64,000 nucleotides of DNA from positions 62,001 to 126,000 of the forward strand of contig NZ_JAQMWP010000011.1 of assembly GCF_030403745.1 (NCBI RefSeq), in the 5' to 3' direction. Shown one piece after another: positions 40,096-49,349 of this stretch. The notes beneath the pieces were generated by a model. It ran no database searches, was not told the origin of the DNA, and saw only the letters and a list, made by a program, of their open reading frames with translations. The position numbers and the translations under genes are program-made. Within the stretch, counting starts at the first letter, position 1. Every line of letters begins with the position of its first letter. This DNA is from Streptomyces sp. S.PB5 (GTDB taxonomy: Bacteria; Actinomycetota; Actinomycetes; Streptomycetales; Streptomycetaceae).

Positions 40096-40830
40096 ATGGA
40101 GACTGCCGAGTTCATCCGCGCCCTCGACCAGGAGGGCCGTCTGCTCGCCGCGGCCGCCGAAGAGGCCGGTCCCGACGCCAAGGTGCCGACCTGCCCGGAG
40201 TGGCAGGTTCGGGATCTGCTGCGGCACACGGGTGCGGTGCATCGCTGGGCGGCGGGGTTCGTCGCCGACCGGGAGCCGTCGTCCCGGCCTCTCGGGGAGC
40301 TGCCCGACCTCGACGGTGCCGAACTCGTGGCCTGGTACAGGGACGCTCACGAGCGCCTCGTGGACACCCTCACCGACGCCGATCCGGACGTGCGGTGCTG
40401 GCACTTCCTGCCGGCGCCCTCACCGCTGGCGTTCTGGGCGCGCAGGCAGGCGCACGAGACCGCGGTGCATCGTTTCGACGCGGAGTGCGCGCGGGGCGGT
40501 ACGCCGGACGAGATCGACCGTCACTTCGCGGTGGACGGCATCGACGAGTTGCTGTTCGGGTTCCACGCCCGCGCCAAGAGCAGGGCCCGCAGTGACGCGC
40601 CCCTCGGCCTGCGAGTCCGCGCGACGGATGTGGACGGCGCGGTGTGGACCGTACGACTGACTCAGGAGCCACCGGCCGCGGAACGTGGTGATGACGGGGA
40701 CGTGGACTGCGAAGTGGCCGGGCCCGCCGCGCGCGTCTACCTGTCGATGTGGAACCGGCTGCCGTTCCCGAGCCTCACGGGAGACACCGCCGTCGCCGAA
40801 CTCTGGCGAGACAAGTCCGGAGTCATCTGA
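40096..40830 (+). CDS. Maleylpyruvate isomerase family mycothiol-dependent enzyme
   Basis: The protein has 244 residues. ATG 40096 is chosen over 40063, whose extra residues read through unlikely sequence. It has the DinB-like N-terminal helical domain: VPTCPEWQVRDLLRHTGAVH, then RRQAHETAVHRFDAE with His residues that bind a divalent metal. The C-terminal MDMPI domain ends RVYLSMWNRLPF. Members use mycothiol for isomerisation or transfer reactions; the substrate here is unknown. Confidence 0.85.
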   Translation: METAEFIRALDQEGRLLAAAAEEAGPDAKVPTCPEWQVRDLLRHTGAVHRWAAGFVADREPSSRPLGELPDLDGAELVAWYRDAHERLVDTLTDADPDVRCWHFLPAPSPLAFWARRQAHETAVHRFDAECARGGTPDEIDRHFAVDGIDELLFGFHARAKSRARSDAPLGLRVRATDVDGAVWTVRLTQEPPAAERGDDGDVDCEVAGPAARVYLSMWNRLPFPSLTGDTAVAELWRDKSGVI

Positions 40831-40851
40831 CCCCCGGCCCCCACCCTCCCC

Positions 40852-41259
40852 TCAGCCCGACCCCAACGTCCGTGTCAGCACCGCACGCTGCACCGGCAGC
40901 ACCTCGCCGTGCAGCGTGCGCCCCTTCGCCGTGAGCGACACCCGTACGCCCCGCCGGTCCTCCGGGCACATCCCCCGCTCGACGAGTCCGTCCTTCTCCA
41001 GCCGGGCGATCAGCCGCGACAGCGCGCTCTGGCTCAGATGGACCCGTTCGGAGATCTCCTGGACGCGGTAGGAGCAGCCCTCGCCGGTCGCGCGCCGGGG
41101 GTCGGCGAGTACGTCCAGCACCTCGAAGTCGCTCGCGCACAGCCCGTGTCGGTGGAGCGCGCGGTCGAGTTCGCACTGGGTTCGCGCATGCAGCGCCAGG
41201 ATGTCGTGCCACTGCTCCACGAGTGCCTGCTCGGGCTTCTTCGCCACCATGCGCGGCAC
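40852..41259 (-). CDS. MarR family transcriptional regulator
   Basis: The protein has 135 residues. The winged-helix core is clear: SDFEVLDVLADP, RVQEISERVHLSQSALSRLI, ARLEKDGLVERGMCPEDRRG, with the wing DRRGVRVSLT. It is divergent from a DHA2 efflux pump, with a 27-bp near-palindrome between them, so it probably represses the pump until a ligand binds. Confidence 0.9.
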   Translation of the reverse strand: MPRMVAKKPEQALVEQWHDILALHARTQCELDRALHRHGLCASDFEVLDVLADPRRATGEGCSYRVQEISERVHLSQSALSRLIARLEKDGLVERGMCPEDRRGVRVSLTAKGRTLHGEVLPVQRAVLTRTLGSG

Positions 41260-41295
41260 CGTAGCAGAGATGCCAATTTATTGCATCGGAATTAA

Positions 41296-41322
41296 ATGCG
41301 CTTGCATTCGATGCATGCGCAT
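41296..41322. promoter_or_regulatory. Palindromic operator between marR and the efflux pump
   Basis: ATGCGCTTGCAT-TCG-ATGCATGCGCAT is a 12-bp inverted repeat with one mismatch, centred at 41309 in the 78-base divergent intergenic region. The length and position fit a MarR dimer site. Confidence 0.7.
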
Positions 41323-41337
41323 GTAGTGTCTTCGGAC

Positions 41338-42819
41338 ATGACCTCTCCGCTCAACACCTCCACGCCCGAAGGGCGCTGGACTCCCCGACTGTGGGGCACA
41401 CTCCTGGTGCTCTGCGCCGCGATGTTCCTGGACGCGCTCGATGTGTCGATGGTCGGTGTCGCGCTGCCGTCCATCGGTGCCGACCTCGGTCTGTCCACCT
41501 CGACCCTGCAATGGATCGTCAGCGGCTACATCCTCGGGTACGGCGGCCTCCTCCTGCTCGGCGGTCGCGCCGCGGACCTGCTGGGCCGGCGCCAGGTCTT
41601 CCTCGTCGCTCTCGGAGTCTTCGCGGTCGCCTCGCTCCTCGGCGGCCTCGTGGACTCCGGACCGCTGCTGATCGCCAGCCGGTTCATCAAGGGCCTGAGT
41701 GCCGCGTTCACCGCTCCCGCCGGACTGTCCATCATCACCACGACCTTCGCCGAGGGCCCTCTTCGCAACCGCGCGTTGTCGATCTACACCACCTGCGGTG
41801 CCACCGGCTACTCGATGGGCCTGGTCTTCTCCGGCCTGCTCACGGAGGCCAGCTGGCGGTACACGATGCTGCTGCCCGCGCCCGTCGCCCTCATCGCCCT
41901 CCTCTTCGGCATCAAGCTGCTGCCGCGCACCGAGCGTGAGCAGAACACCGGCGGCTACGACATCCCGGGCGCCGTCCTCGGCACCGCCTCGATGCTGCTG
42001 CTGGTGTTCACCGTCGTCGAGGCGCCGGAAACCGGCTGGGGCTCCGCCCGTACGCTCCTGTCCTTCCTCGCCGTCATCGCCCTGCTCACCGCCTTCGTGG
42101 CCGTCGAGCGACGCAGCCCCAGCCCGCTGATCCGGCTCGGCGTCCTGCGCTCCGGGCCGCAAGTGCGGGCCCAGCTGGGCGCGTTGACCTTCCTCGGCAG
42201 CTACATCGGCTTCCAGTTCCTGGTCACCCTCTACATGCAGCAGCTGCTCGGCTGGTCGGCGCTGCACACCGCGCTGGCCTTCCTGCCGGCGGGCGCGCTG
42301 GTGGCGCTGTCCGCGACCAAGGTGGGCACGGTCATCGACCGGTTCGGCACCCCGCGGCTCATCGTGGCCGGCTTCGCGCTGATGGTCGTCGGCTATCTGC
42401 TGTTCCTGCGCATCGACCTCGACCCGGTCTACGCGGCGGTGATCCTGCCGACCATGCTGCTGGTCGGCGCCGCCTTCGCGCTGACCTTCCCGTCCCTCAA
42501 CGTCCAGGCCACCAACGGCGTCGACGAACACGAGCAGGGCATGGTCTCGGGTCTGCTCAACACCTCGGTCCAGGTGGGCGGCGCGCTCTTCCTGGCCGTG
42601 GTCACCGCGGTGCTCACCGCGAACGCCCCCGCGCAGAACGCCTCCCCGCAAGACGTCCTCGACAGCTATCTGCCCGGCCTGACGGTCGTCACCGGCATCG
42701 CGGTCGCGGGCCTGCTGATCTCCCTGACCGGTTTGCGGGTCCGGCCCCGGCGGAAGTCGGTCGTGGTCGCCAGGTCCACATCCCAGGAGGAGGCGGAGCG
42801 CGTCACCGTACGCGACTGA
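41338..42819 (+). CDS. DHA2 family (EmrB/QacA type) MFS drug efflux transporter
   Basis: The protein has 493 residues. ATG 41338 is preferred; the upstream ATG lies inside the operator. It has fourteen predicted spans. Span 1 holds LDALDVSMVGVALPSIGADL and is followed by WIVSGYILGYGGLLLLGGRA and DLLGRRQVFL (motif A). Motif C is in span 5 (GPLRNRALSIYTTCGATGY). The family exports drugs and endogenous antibiotics by proton antiport. It is regulated by the divergent MarR protein. Confidence 0.9.
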   Translation: MTSPLNTSTPEGRWTPRLWGTLLVLCAAMFLDALDVSMVGVALPSIGADLGLSTSTLQWIVSGYILGYGGLLLLGGRAADLLGRRQVFLVALGVFAVASLLGGLVDSGPLLIASRFIKGLSAAFTAPAGLSIITTTFAEGPLRNRALSIYTTCGATGYSMGLVFSGLLTEASWRYTMLLPAPVALIALLFGIKLLPRTEREQNTGGYDIPGAVLGTASMLLLVFTVVEAPETGWGSARTLLSFLAVIALLTAFVAVERRSPSPLIRLGVLRSGPQVRAQLGALTFLGSYIGFQFLVTLYMQQLLGWSALHTALAFLPAGALVALSATKVGTVIDRFGTPRLIVAGFALMVVGYLLFLRIDLDPVYAAVILPTMLLVGAAFALTFPSLNVQATNGVDEHEQGMVSGLLNTSVQVGGALFLAVVTAVLTANAPAQNASPQDVLDSYLPGLTVVTGIAVAGLLISLTGLRVRPRRKSVVVARSTSQEEAERVTVRD

Positions 42820-42841
42820 CCGGGGGCGCCTCCCCCACCGT

Positions 42842-42875
42842 GCGCCCGGCGGAGCCCGCTTGCTCCGCCGGGCGC
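42842..42875 (+). terminator. Terminator of the efflux gene
   Basis: A perfect 14-bp stem GCGCCCGGCGGAGC / GCTCCGCCGGGCGC with the loop CCGCTT, 22 bases after the stop. Confidence 0.9.
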
Positions 42876-42895
42876 ACCGCTGTGACACTCGCTGT

Positions 42896-43189
42896 ATGAC
42901 CGGGTACGGGGGACGGCGGGATCAGGCCGCGCGGGACGCGGTGACCGTCGAGATCGGATACGCGCTGTTCAGTGCCGCGTTCGCGGCGGCGGTCGTCTTC
43001 GGGGCGCTCGCCGGACCGGCGCTGCTGTTCGACCTGCCGCCGACGGTGGAGAAGGTGCTGATCCGGGTCGGCCTCGGGATCGCGCCGGTGCTCTTCATGG
43101 CCCGGGTCATCAGCGTGCTGCTCCGCTTCCGGCACGAGGATGCAGCGCCTCAGCCCAGCCAGCCCGGCCGCACCAGCCCCGACTCGTAG
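42896..43189 (+). CDS. DUF6332-like small membrane protein
   Basis: The protein has 97 residues from ATG 42896. It opens with a charged helix (RRDQAARDAVTVEIGYALF) and has two hydrophobic spans (AAFAAAVVFGALAGPALLF and VGLGIAPVLFMARVISVLL), matching the Streptomyces DUF6332 family from memory. It overlaps the convergent response regulator by 40 bases. Confidence 0.7.
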   Translation: MTGYGGRRDQAARDAVTVEIGYALFSAAFAAAVVFGALAGPALLFDLPPTVEKVLIRVGLGIAPVLFMARVISVLLRFRHEDAAPQPSQPGRTSPDS

Positions 43190-43815
43190 GCCAGCACCAC
43201 GAGTTGGGCCCGGTCCCGGGCCCCCAGCTTCACCATGGTGCGGCTGACGTGGGTCTTCGCGGTGAGCGGGCTGACCACCAGCCGCCGGGCGATCTCCTCG
43301 TTGGACAGGCCGATCCCGACGAGCGCCATCACCTCCCGCTCCCGCTCGGTGAGCCGCGCCAGCTCGTCGGCCGCGGCGGGTTCCTTGGAACGCGCCGCGA
43401 ACTCGGCGATCAGCCGGCGTGTCACCCCTGGCGAGAGCAGCGCGTCGCCCTCGACCACCGCCCGCACCGCGCGCAGGAGTTCCTCCGGCTCGGTGTCCTT
43501 GACGAGGAACCCGGCGGCGCCCGACCGGATGGCCTCGAAGACGTACTCGTCGAGCTCGAAGGTGGTGAGCATGACCACCTTGACCTCGGTCAGCGCCTCC
43601 TCCTCGGTGATGCGACGGGTCGCGGCGAGCCCGTCGAGAACGGGCATGCGGATGTCCATCAGGACGACGTCCGGCCGCAGTTCACGCACCATCCGCAGCG
43701 CCTCGGCACCGTCGGCGGCCTCCCCCGACACCTCGATGTCCGGCTGCGCGTCGAGCAGCGCCTTGAAGCCGGCCCGTACCAGTGACTGGTCGTCGGCGAG
43801 CAGTACGCGGATCAC
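43150..43815 (-). CDS. NarL/FixJ family response regulator
   Basis: The protein has 221 residues. The receiver domain has the acidic pair at 8-9, the phosphoacceptor Asp54 (VVLMDIRMPV) and Lys106 (FLVKDTEPEE). The C-terminal LuxR helix-turn-helix is LTEREREVMALVGIGLSNEE then IARRLVVSPLTAKTHVSR. Its start overlaps the sensor kinase stop by four bases, so the pair is translationally coupled. The stimulus and targets are not evident. Confidence 0.92.
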   Translation of the reverse strand: MIRVLLADDQSLVRAGFKALLDAQPDIEVSGEAADGAEALRMVRELRPDVVLMDIRMPVLDGLAATRRITEEEALTEVKVVMLTTFELDEYVFEAIRSGAAGFLVKDTEPEELLRAVRAVVEGDALLSPGVTRRLIAEFAARSKEPAAADELARLTEREREVMALVGIGLSNEEIARRLVVSPLTAKTHVSRTMVKLGARDRAQLVVLAYESGLVRPGWLG

Positions 43816-45050
43816 CGTTCCTCCTTGACCTTGAGAGGCAGTACGGCGAGCACCCGGAACCCCCCGTCGGGCCGCGGCCCGGCCTCGATCGTGCCACCCA
43901 GCGCCGCGGCCCGCTCCCGCATTCCGGCCAGCCCGTTCCCGCTGCCGCCCGCGTCGGTACCGGTCGCCGGCCCGTCGTCGTCGATACGCAGCCGTAGCGT
44001 CGTACCGTCCCCGTCATCGAGGAGCACGCGCGCGTGCCGCGATACCGAGTGCCGTACGACATTGGTGAGCGCCTCCTGGACGATACGGAACGCGGCGAGA
44101 TCCGTACCGGGTGCGAGCTGCGGGACCGTGCCCTCGACGGCCACCGTCAGTCCCGCGCCCGCCGCCTGCTCCACCAGCTCCGGCAGCCGGCCGAGCCCGG
44201 GCGCCGGGGCCCGCGGGGCGTCTCCGGGGGTGCGCAGGGTGTCGAGGACCTGGCGGACCTCGCCGAGCGCCTCCTTGCTGGCGGCCTTGATGGTGGTGAG
44301 CGCCGTGCGGGCCTGTTCGGGGTCGCTGTCGAGGAGTGCGAGGCCGACACCGGCCTGGACGTTGATGACGGAGATGCTGTGCGCGAGGACGTCGTGCAGC
44401 TCACGGGCGATCCGCAGCCGCTCCTCGTCGGCGCGCCGCCGCGCCGCCTGCGCCTGCTCGGCCCGTTCCCGCACCCACTGCTCGCGGCGGGTCCGGGCCA
44501 GCTCCGCGAGCGCCACGATCGCCACGCCCCAGGCGGCGACCACGCCCTCCGAACCCCAGGAGGCCGCGTCGTCCCCGGACGGCGGCAGCCACCGGTAGAG
44601 CCAGTGCGCCACCAGCACATGCCCGGTCCACAGCAGGCCGAGCGCCGTCCAGGCGGCCACGCGGTACCCCGCGACGATGGCGCTGAAGCAACCCAGGGCG
44701 AAGGTCACGAAGACCGGCCCGTACGGGTATCCGGCGCCCAGGTAGAGCATCGTGGCAGCCGCCGTGCCGAACACGACGAGCACCGGGTACCTGTGCCGCC
44801 ACAGCAGCAGCCCGGCCGCCACGACGAGCAGCACGCGCGCGAAGGTGTCGAGCGGGGCCCGGTCGTCCATCTGTTGGTCGGCGGCGAACCGGGATCCGCC
44901 CAGCACGAAGACCGTGATCAGCAGGGTGGACGGCCAGGGCCACCGGGGAGCGCGCTCCTCGGTGGCCCAGTGGTTCCACCACGGCGGCCCGTGCCGCCAC
45001 CACTGGGGCGGGCCGCCTCCCGATACGCGCTGCTCGTCCATGTCGGCCAC
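43812..45050 (-). CDS. Sensor histidine kinase (HisKA_3 type)
   Basis: The protein has 412 residues. The N-terminal half holds five or six hydrophobic spans (LITVFVLGG, LLVVAAGLLLW, LYLGAGYPYGPVFVTFALG and others). The HisKA_3 box is LRIARELHDVLAHSISVINV, and the ATPase part has VRHSVSRHARVLLDDG, DDGPATG and GNGLAGMRERAAALGG. It phosphorylates the coupled response regulator. It is a DesK/LiaS-like class with intramembrane sensing. Confidence 0.9.
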   Translation of the reverse strand: MADMDEQRVSGGGPPQWWRHGPPWWNHWATEERAPRWPWPSTLLITVFVLGGSRFAADQQMDDRAPLDTFARVLLVVAAGLLLWRHRYPVLVVFGTAAATMLYLGAGYPYGPVFVTFALGCFSAIVAGYRVAAWTALGLLWTGHVLVAHWLYRWLPPSGDDAASWGSEGVVAAWGVAIVALAELARTRREQWVRERAEQAQAARRRADEERLRIARELHDVLAHSISVINVQAGVGLALLDSDPEQARTALTTIKAASKEALGEVRQVLDTLRTPGDAPRAPAPGLGRLPELVEQAAGAGLTVAVEGTVPQLAPGTDLAAFRIVQEALTNVVRHSVSRHARVLLDDGDGTTLRLRIDDDGPATGTDAGGSGNGLAGMRERAAALGGTIEAGPRPDGGFRVLAVLPLKVKEER

Positions 45051-45243
45051 GCTAGACGCCGGCCGCGGCGCGGGGCGTCAGCCGGGCGAGGTGAGCGCGC
45101 GTACTCCCCGCGAAGTAGGGCGGTGCGCTGCACATGGTGCCCTCACCGGCCCGGCGTACGGGTGTCGTCCGGCGGCTCGCGGCCGTCCTTGTGCGCGCTT
45201 CGGCCGGAACGCCTCGCGGCCATGCGGGAAGGCCTACACAGGC

Positions 45244-45978
45244 CTACACGGGCTCCGCTTCGGCTCCCCGCGGCGGATCCACCAGGCCCACGCCCCGGCC
45301 CAGTTGGCCCACCGCGTGCCGGAAGAACGTCTCGCGGTCCTCGACCACCCGATTGAACTGCCCGAACAGCTCGAAGCCGACCAGGCCGAAGAGCTGGGCC
45401 CAGGCGGTGACCAGGGCCAGTGCCGTCGCCGGCGGGAGATCGGGCGCGAGGTCGGCGGCGATCCGCTCGGCCTCGGATCGCAGTCCGGCGGGGAGCGGCA
45501 GTTCGACCGTGCCGGAGCCCTGGTGGGCGTCGCGCACGATGCCGAGGAGGAGCAGGCCGACGCGGGAGGCGGCCGGGACCGTGGTGTCGGGCGCGACATA
45601 GCCGGGGACCGGGGAGCCGTAGATCAGCGCGTACTCGTGGGGATGGGCGAGCGCCCAGGCCCGTACCGCCTCGCACACCGCGATCCAGCGCTCCGCGGGC
45701 CCGGTGCCGCCGGCCTTGGTGTGCGCCGCCTCCGCGCTCTCCCCGAGGGAGTTGTACGCGTCGATGATGAGGTCGGTGAGCAGGTCGTCACGGCTGGGGA
45801 AGTACCGGTACAGGGCGGAGGAGACCATGCCGAGCTCTCGCGCCACGGCCCGCAGGGAAAGCTTCGCGGCACCGTCCGCGGCGAGCTGTCTGCGCGCCGC
45901 GTCCTTGATGGCCGCGGTGATCTCGATGCGGGCGCGGGCGCGGGCTCCTTGTGCCGTGCTGCCGTCTGCGGGACTCAT
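45244..45978 (-). CDS. TetR family transcriptional regulator
   Basis: The protein has 244 residues. ATG 45978 is used; the in-frame extension to 46017 falls in the operator region. The N-terminal helix-turn-helix is LSLRAVARELGMVSSALYRY with FPSRDDLLTDLI. The C-terminal domain (WERFxxWAQLFGLVGFELFG-like) matches the TetR_C_13/WHG class. It is divergent from a Ddn-like oxidoreductase, with inverted repeats between. Confidence 0.88.
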   Translation of the reverse strand: MSPADGSTAQGARARARIEITAAIKDAARRQLAADGAAKLSLRAVARELGMVSSALYRYFPSRDDLLTDLIIDAYNSLGESAEAAHTKAGGTGPAERWIAVCEAVRAWALAHPHEYALIYGSPVPGYVAPDTTVPAASRVGLLLLGIVRDAHQGSGTVELPLPAGLRSEAERIAADLAPDLPPATALALVTAWAQLFGLVGFELFGQFNRVVEDRETFFRHAVGQLGRGVGLVDPPRGAEAEPV

Positions 45979-46039
45979 ACGGGCCAGTGTCCCATGAAAA
46001 CAGAGCAGTGCACACAAATGAGATCGGTGAACTGAAAAG

Positions 46040-46078
46040 AGAGCACCTGCTCTTGCCCTGGATCACCCATCCAGGGCA
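46040..46078. promoter_or_regulatory. Inverted repeats between tetR and the Ddn-like gene
   Basis: AGAGCA-CC-TGCTCT (46040-46053) is directly followed by the 10-bp perfect repeat TGCCCTGGAT/ATCCAGGGCA (46054-46078). A near copy, AGAGCACCGCTC, lies about 50 bases further on. These are likely TetR operators or part of the divergent promoters. Confidence 0.6.
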
Positions 46079-46146
46079 GACTGAAGACCCAGCGAGAGCA
46101 CCGCTCACAAAACAGAGCGGGGTTCACCAAATCTTGGAGAGGTCCC

Positions 46147-46596
46147 ATGTCCACACACGTGCAGAAGCCCGGCTGGTTCACCGTCAATGTCTTCAACCGC
46201 CTGGTCGCCTGGCTGACCCGCCGCGGCCTCAGCGTATGGGGGTCCAGGGTGCTGGCGGTCCGCGGCCGCAAGAGCGGTGAGTGGCGGACCACCCCGGTGA
46301 ACCTCCTGACCGTCGACGGCCGGCAGTATCTGGTCGCGCCGCGCGGCCATGTCCAGTGGACGCACAACATGCGCGCGGCGGGCGGCGGCGAACTGCGCCT
46401 CGGCAAGAACGTGGACGTGTTCACCGCGACCGAGGTCGCCGACGACGACAAGGTCCCGCTGCTGCGCGCCTACCTCAAGCGCTGGAAGGCCGAGGTGGGC
46501 GTCTTCTTCAAGGGAGTCGGTCCGGACTCCCCCGACGCCGACCTGCGCCGCATCGCCCCGGACCACCCGGTCTTCCTGGTCACGATCAAGAACTGA
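46147..46596 (+). CDS. Deazaflavin (F420)-dependent nitroreductase family protein (Ddn-like)
   Basis: The protein has 149 residues with TTGGAGAGG upstream. Motifs RGRKSGEWRTTPVNLL, QYLVAPRGHVQWTHNMRAAG and GELRLGKNVDVFTATEV are those of the split-barrel F420-binding Ddn family. Members reduce quinones, nitro compounds and other small molecules with F420H2. It is divergent from the TetR regulator, which probably controls it. Confidence 0.88.
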   Translation: MSTHVQKPGWFTVNVFNRLVAWLTRRGLSVWGSRVLAVRGRKSGEWRTTPVNLLTVDGRQYLVAPRGHVQWTHNMRAAGGGELRLGKNVDVFTATEVADDDKVPLLRAYLKRWKAEVGVFFKGVGPDSPDADLRRIAPDHPVFLVTIKN

Positions 46597-46615
46597 CCAC
46601 ACCCGCTCAAGAACC

Positions 46616-47848
46616 TCAGGAACCGGCCTCACCACCGGCGGGACGCCGGTCCAGCGCGGCCAGGGCGCGCTGGGCCATGGGACGGCCGCGGACCATCTCA
46701 CCCAGCGACGTCGAACCGCGTGTGATGTCCGTGAACGCCTTCCAGGCGGGCCGGAACCCGGTCAGCGCCGCATGGAACAGCCCCGGCCGCCGCTCGAACG
46801 CCGTCAGCAGCCGCTTGCCGACGCTCATCTCCACGCCGAGCCCCGCCTTGATGGCGAACGCGTAGTTCAGGGCCTGTCGCCGGGCGTCCACGGCGTCATG
46901 GGCCTCGGCGATCCGCACCGCCCACTCCCCCGCGAGCCTCCCCGAACGCAGCGCGAACGAGATGCCCTCCCGGGTCCAGGGCTCCAGCAGCCCCGCCGCG
47001 TCCCCGCACACCAGCACCCGCCCCCGCGACAGCGGCGAGTCGTCGGCCCGGCAGCGGGTCAAGTGCCCGGAGGAGATGCTCGGTTCGAAACCGGCGAGTC
47101 CGAGCCGCGCGATGAAGTCCTCCAAGTACCGCTTGGTGGCCGCCCCTTCACCGCGCGCCGAGATCACCCCGACCGTCAGCGTGTCCCCCTTGGGGAAGAC
47201 CCAGCCGTAACTGCCGGGCATCGGCCCCCAGTCGATGAGCACCCGTCCCTGCCAGTCCTCGGCGACGGTCTCCGGCACCGGGATCTCCGCTTCCAGGCCG
47301 AGATCCACCTGGTCGAGCTTCACCCCGACATGTGCTCCTATCCGGCTGGCGCTGCCGTCCGCGCCGACGACGGCCCGCGCGAGCAGCGTCTCGCCGCCCT
47401 GGAGCACCACCGCCACGCTCCGCCGGTCCGGCACCGCCGACCCGTGCTGCTCGACGCGCTGCACGGTGACGCCCGTACGCAGCTCGGCGCCCGCCTTCTG
47501 GGCGTGCTCGACCAGCTGCTGGTCGAACTCGGGCCGGTTGATCAGCCCGAACAGCATCTGCTTGGAGCGCCTGGTACGCGTGAACCGGCCGTTGTGCGAG
47601 AACGTCACCGCGTGCACCCGGTCCCGGAAGGGCAGCTCGAAGCCGGGTGGCAGGGAGTCCCGCGAGGGGCCGATGATGCCGCCGCCGCAGGTCTTGTAGC
47701 GGGGCAGTTCCGCCTTCTCCAGCAACAGCACACGCCGTCCCGCGACCGCCGCCGCGTACGCGGCCGAGGCGCCCGCAGGTCCTGCGCCCACCACGACGAC
47801 GTCCCAGACCTGCCGCGCGTCGTCCGCCGAAGAGTTCTCGCTGGTCAC
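46616..47848 (-). CDS. Geranylgeranyl reductase family FAD-dependent oxidoreductase
   Basis: The protein has 410 residues. It has the FAD Rossmann motif VVGAGPAGASAAYAAAVAGR, the KTCGGGIIGPSRDSL signature, the GADGSASRIG motif and the CGDAAGLLEPWTREGISFA region. Family members saturate isoprenoid chains such as the menaquinone tail or lipids (MenJ-type). The stop lies 19 bases from the convergent Ddn-like gene. It is divergent from the M20 peptidase. Confidence 0.9.
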   Translation of the reverse strand: MTSENSSADDARQVWDVVVVGAGPAGASAAYAAAVAGRRVLLLEKAELPRYKTCGGGIIGPSRDSLPPGFELPFRDRVHAVTFSHNGRFTRTRRSKQMLFGLINRPEFDQQLVEHAQKAGAELRTGVTVQRVEQHGSAVPDRRSVAVVLQGGETLLARAVVGADGSASRIGAHVGVKLDQVDLGLEAEIPVPETVAEDWQGRVLIDWGPMPGSYGWVFPKGDTLTVGVISARGEGAATKRYLEDFIARLGLAGFEPSISSGHLTRCRADDSPLSRGRVLVCGDAAGLLEPWTREGISFALRSGRLAGEWAVRIAEAHDAVDARRQALNYAFAIKAGLGVEMSVGKRLLTAFERRPGLFHAALTGFRPAWKAFTDITRGSTSLGEMVRGRPMAQRALAALDRRPAGGEAGS

Positions 47849-47980
47849 GATGGTCTACTGCTCCGATCAAGCCGCTTGCCGCTGCTGCCTCCCGCATCCT
47901 ACGGCCGCGATCGCCGCAGGCCACTGTGGGAGGATCTCCGTACCCACACGTACAACGTCGCACCTACAAGGAGCGTGCCC

Positions 47981-49336
47981 ATGTCGTCGAATCCGGTCGC
48001 CGAGACCGTCGCCTCACTGATGCCCAGGGCGAAGGCGGAGCTCACCGAACTGGTGGCCTTCAAGTCGGTGGCGGACTTCGACCAGTTCCCCAGGAGCGAG
48101 AGCGAGGGCGCGGCCCGCTGGGTCGCCGACGCGCTCACCGCCGAGGGCTTCCAGGACGTGGCCCTGCTCGACACCCCGGACGGCACGCAGTCGGTGTACG
48201 GCTACCTGCCCGGCCCGGCGGGCGCGAAGACGGTCCTGCTCTACGCCCACTACGACGTGCAGCCCCCGCTCGACGAGGCCGGCTGGACGACCCCGCCCTT
48301 CGAGCTGACCGAACGCGACGGCCGCTGGTACGGGCGCGGTGCCGCCGACTGCAAGGGCGGCGTGATCATGCATCTGCTCGCCCTGCGCGCGCTGAAGGCG
48401 AACGGCGGCGTGCCGGTGCACGTGAAGGTGATCGCCGAGGGCTCGGAGGAGATGGGCACGGGCGGTCTGGAGCGGTACGCCGAGGAGCATCCGGAGCTCC
48501 TGGAGGCCGACTCCATCGTCATCGGCGACTCCGGCAACTTCCGCGTCGGTCTGCCGACGGTCACCACGACCCTGCGCGGCATGACCATGGTCCGCGTACA
48601 GGTCGACACCCTCCAGGGCAACCTGCACTCCGGCCAGTTCGGCGGCGCGGCCCCGGACGCGCTGGCCGCGCTGATCCGCGTACTGGACTCGCTGCGCGCG
48701 GAGGACGGCTCGACGACGGTGGACGGGCTCGCCCCCGGGGCCTCGTGGGAGGGCCTGCAGTACGACGAGGAGCAGTTCCGTACGGACGCCAAGGTCCTGG
48801 ACGGCGTCGGGCTGATCGGCTCCGGCACGGTCGCCGACCGTATCTGGGCGCGCCCCGCCGTCACGGTCCTCGGCATCGACTGCCCGCCGGTCGTCGGCGC
48901 CACCCCGTCGGTCCAGGCGGGCGCCCGCGCCCTCATCAGCCTCCGCGTCCCGCCGGGTGTCGACGCCGCCGAGGCGACCAAGCTCCTCCAGGCCCATCTG
49001 GAGGCCCACACGCCGTGGGGCGCCCAGGTCCGCACCGAACAGGTCGGCCAGGGCCAGCCCTTCAGCGCGGACACCACCAGCCCGGCGTACACGGCGATGG
49101 CCGACGCGATGGCGGTCGCCTACCCGGGCCAGGAGATGCAGTACGCCGGTCAGGGCGGCTCCATCCCGCTCTGCAACACCCTCGCCTCCCTCTACCCGCA
49201 GGCGGAGATCCTCCTCATCGGCCTCAGCGAGCCGGAGGCCCAGATCCACGCGGTCGACGAGAGTGTGTCGCCGGAGGAGCTGGAGCGTCTGTCGGTGGCG
49301 GAGGCGCTGTTCCTGCGCAACTACGCCGGGGCCTGA
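47981..49336 (+). CDS. M20 family metallopeptidase (dipeptidase)
   Basis: The protein has 451 residues. AAGGAG precedes ATG 47981. The zinc-site motifs are LLYAHYDVQP, RGAADCKGGVI, AEGSEEMGTGG and GDSGNFRVG, and the C-terminal His is in AEAQIHAVDES context (EPEAQIHAVDESVSP). The lid domain sits between. It is a cytosolic di/tripeptidase of the CNDP-like class used in peptide turnover. Confidence 0.92.
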   Translation: MSSNPVAETVASLMPRAKAELTELVAFKSVADFDQFPRSESEGAARWVADALTAEGFQDVALLDTPDGTQSVYGYLPGPAGAKTVLLYAHYDVQPPLDEAGWTTPPFELTERDGRWYGRGAADCKGGVIMHLLALRALKANGGVPVHVKVIAEGSEEMGTGGLERYAEEHPELLEADSIVIGDSGNFRVGLPTVTTTLRGMTMVRVQVDTLQGNLHSGQFGGAAPDALAALIRVLDSLRAEDGSTTVDGLAPGASWEGLQYDEEQFRTDAKVLDGVGLIGSGTVADRIWARPAVTVLGIDCPPVVGATPSVQAGARALISLRVPPGVDAAEATKLLQAHLEAHTPWGAQVRTEQVGQGQPFSADTTSPAYTAMADAMAVAYPGQEMQYAGQGGSIPLCNTLASLYPQAEILLIGLSEPEAQIHAVDESVSPEELERLSVAEALFLRNYAGA

Positions 49337-49349
49337 ACGGAGTCGGCGC

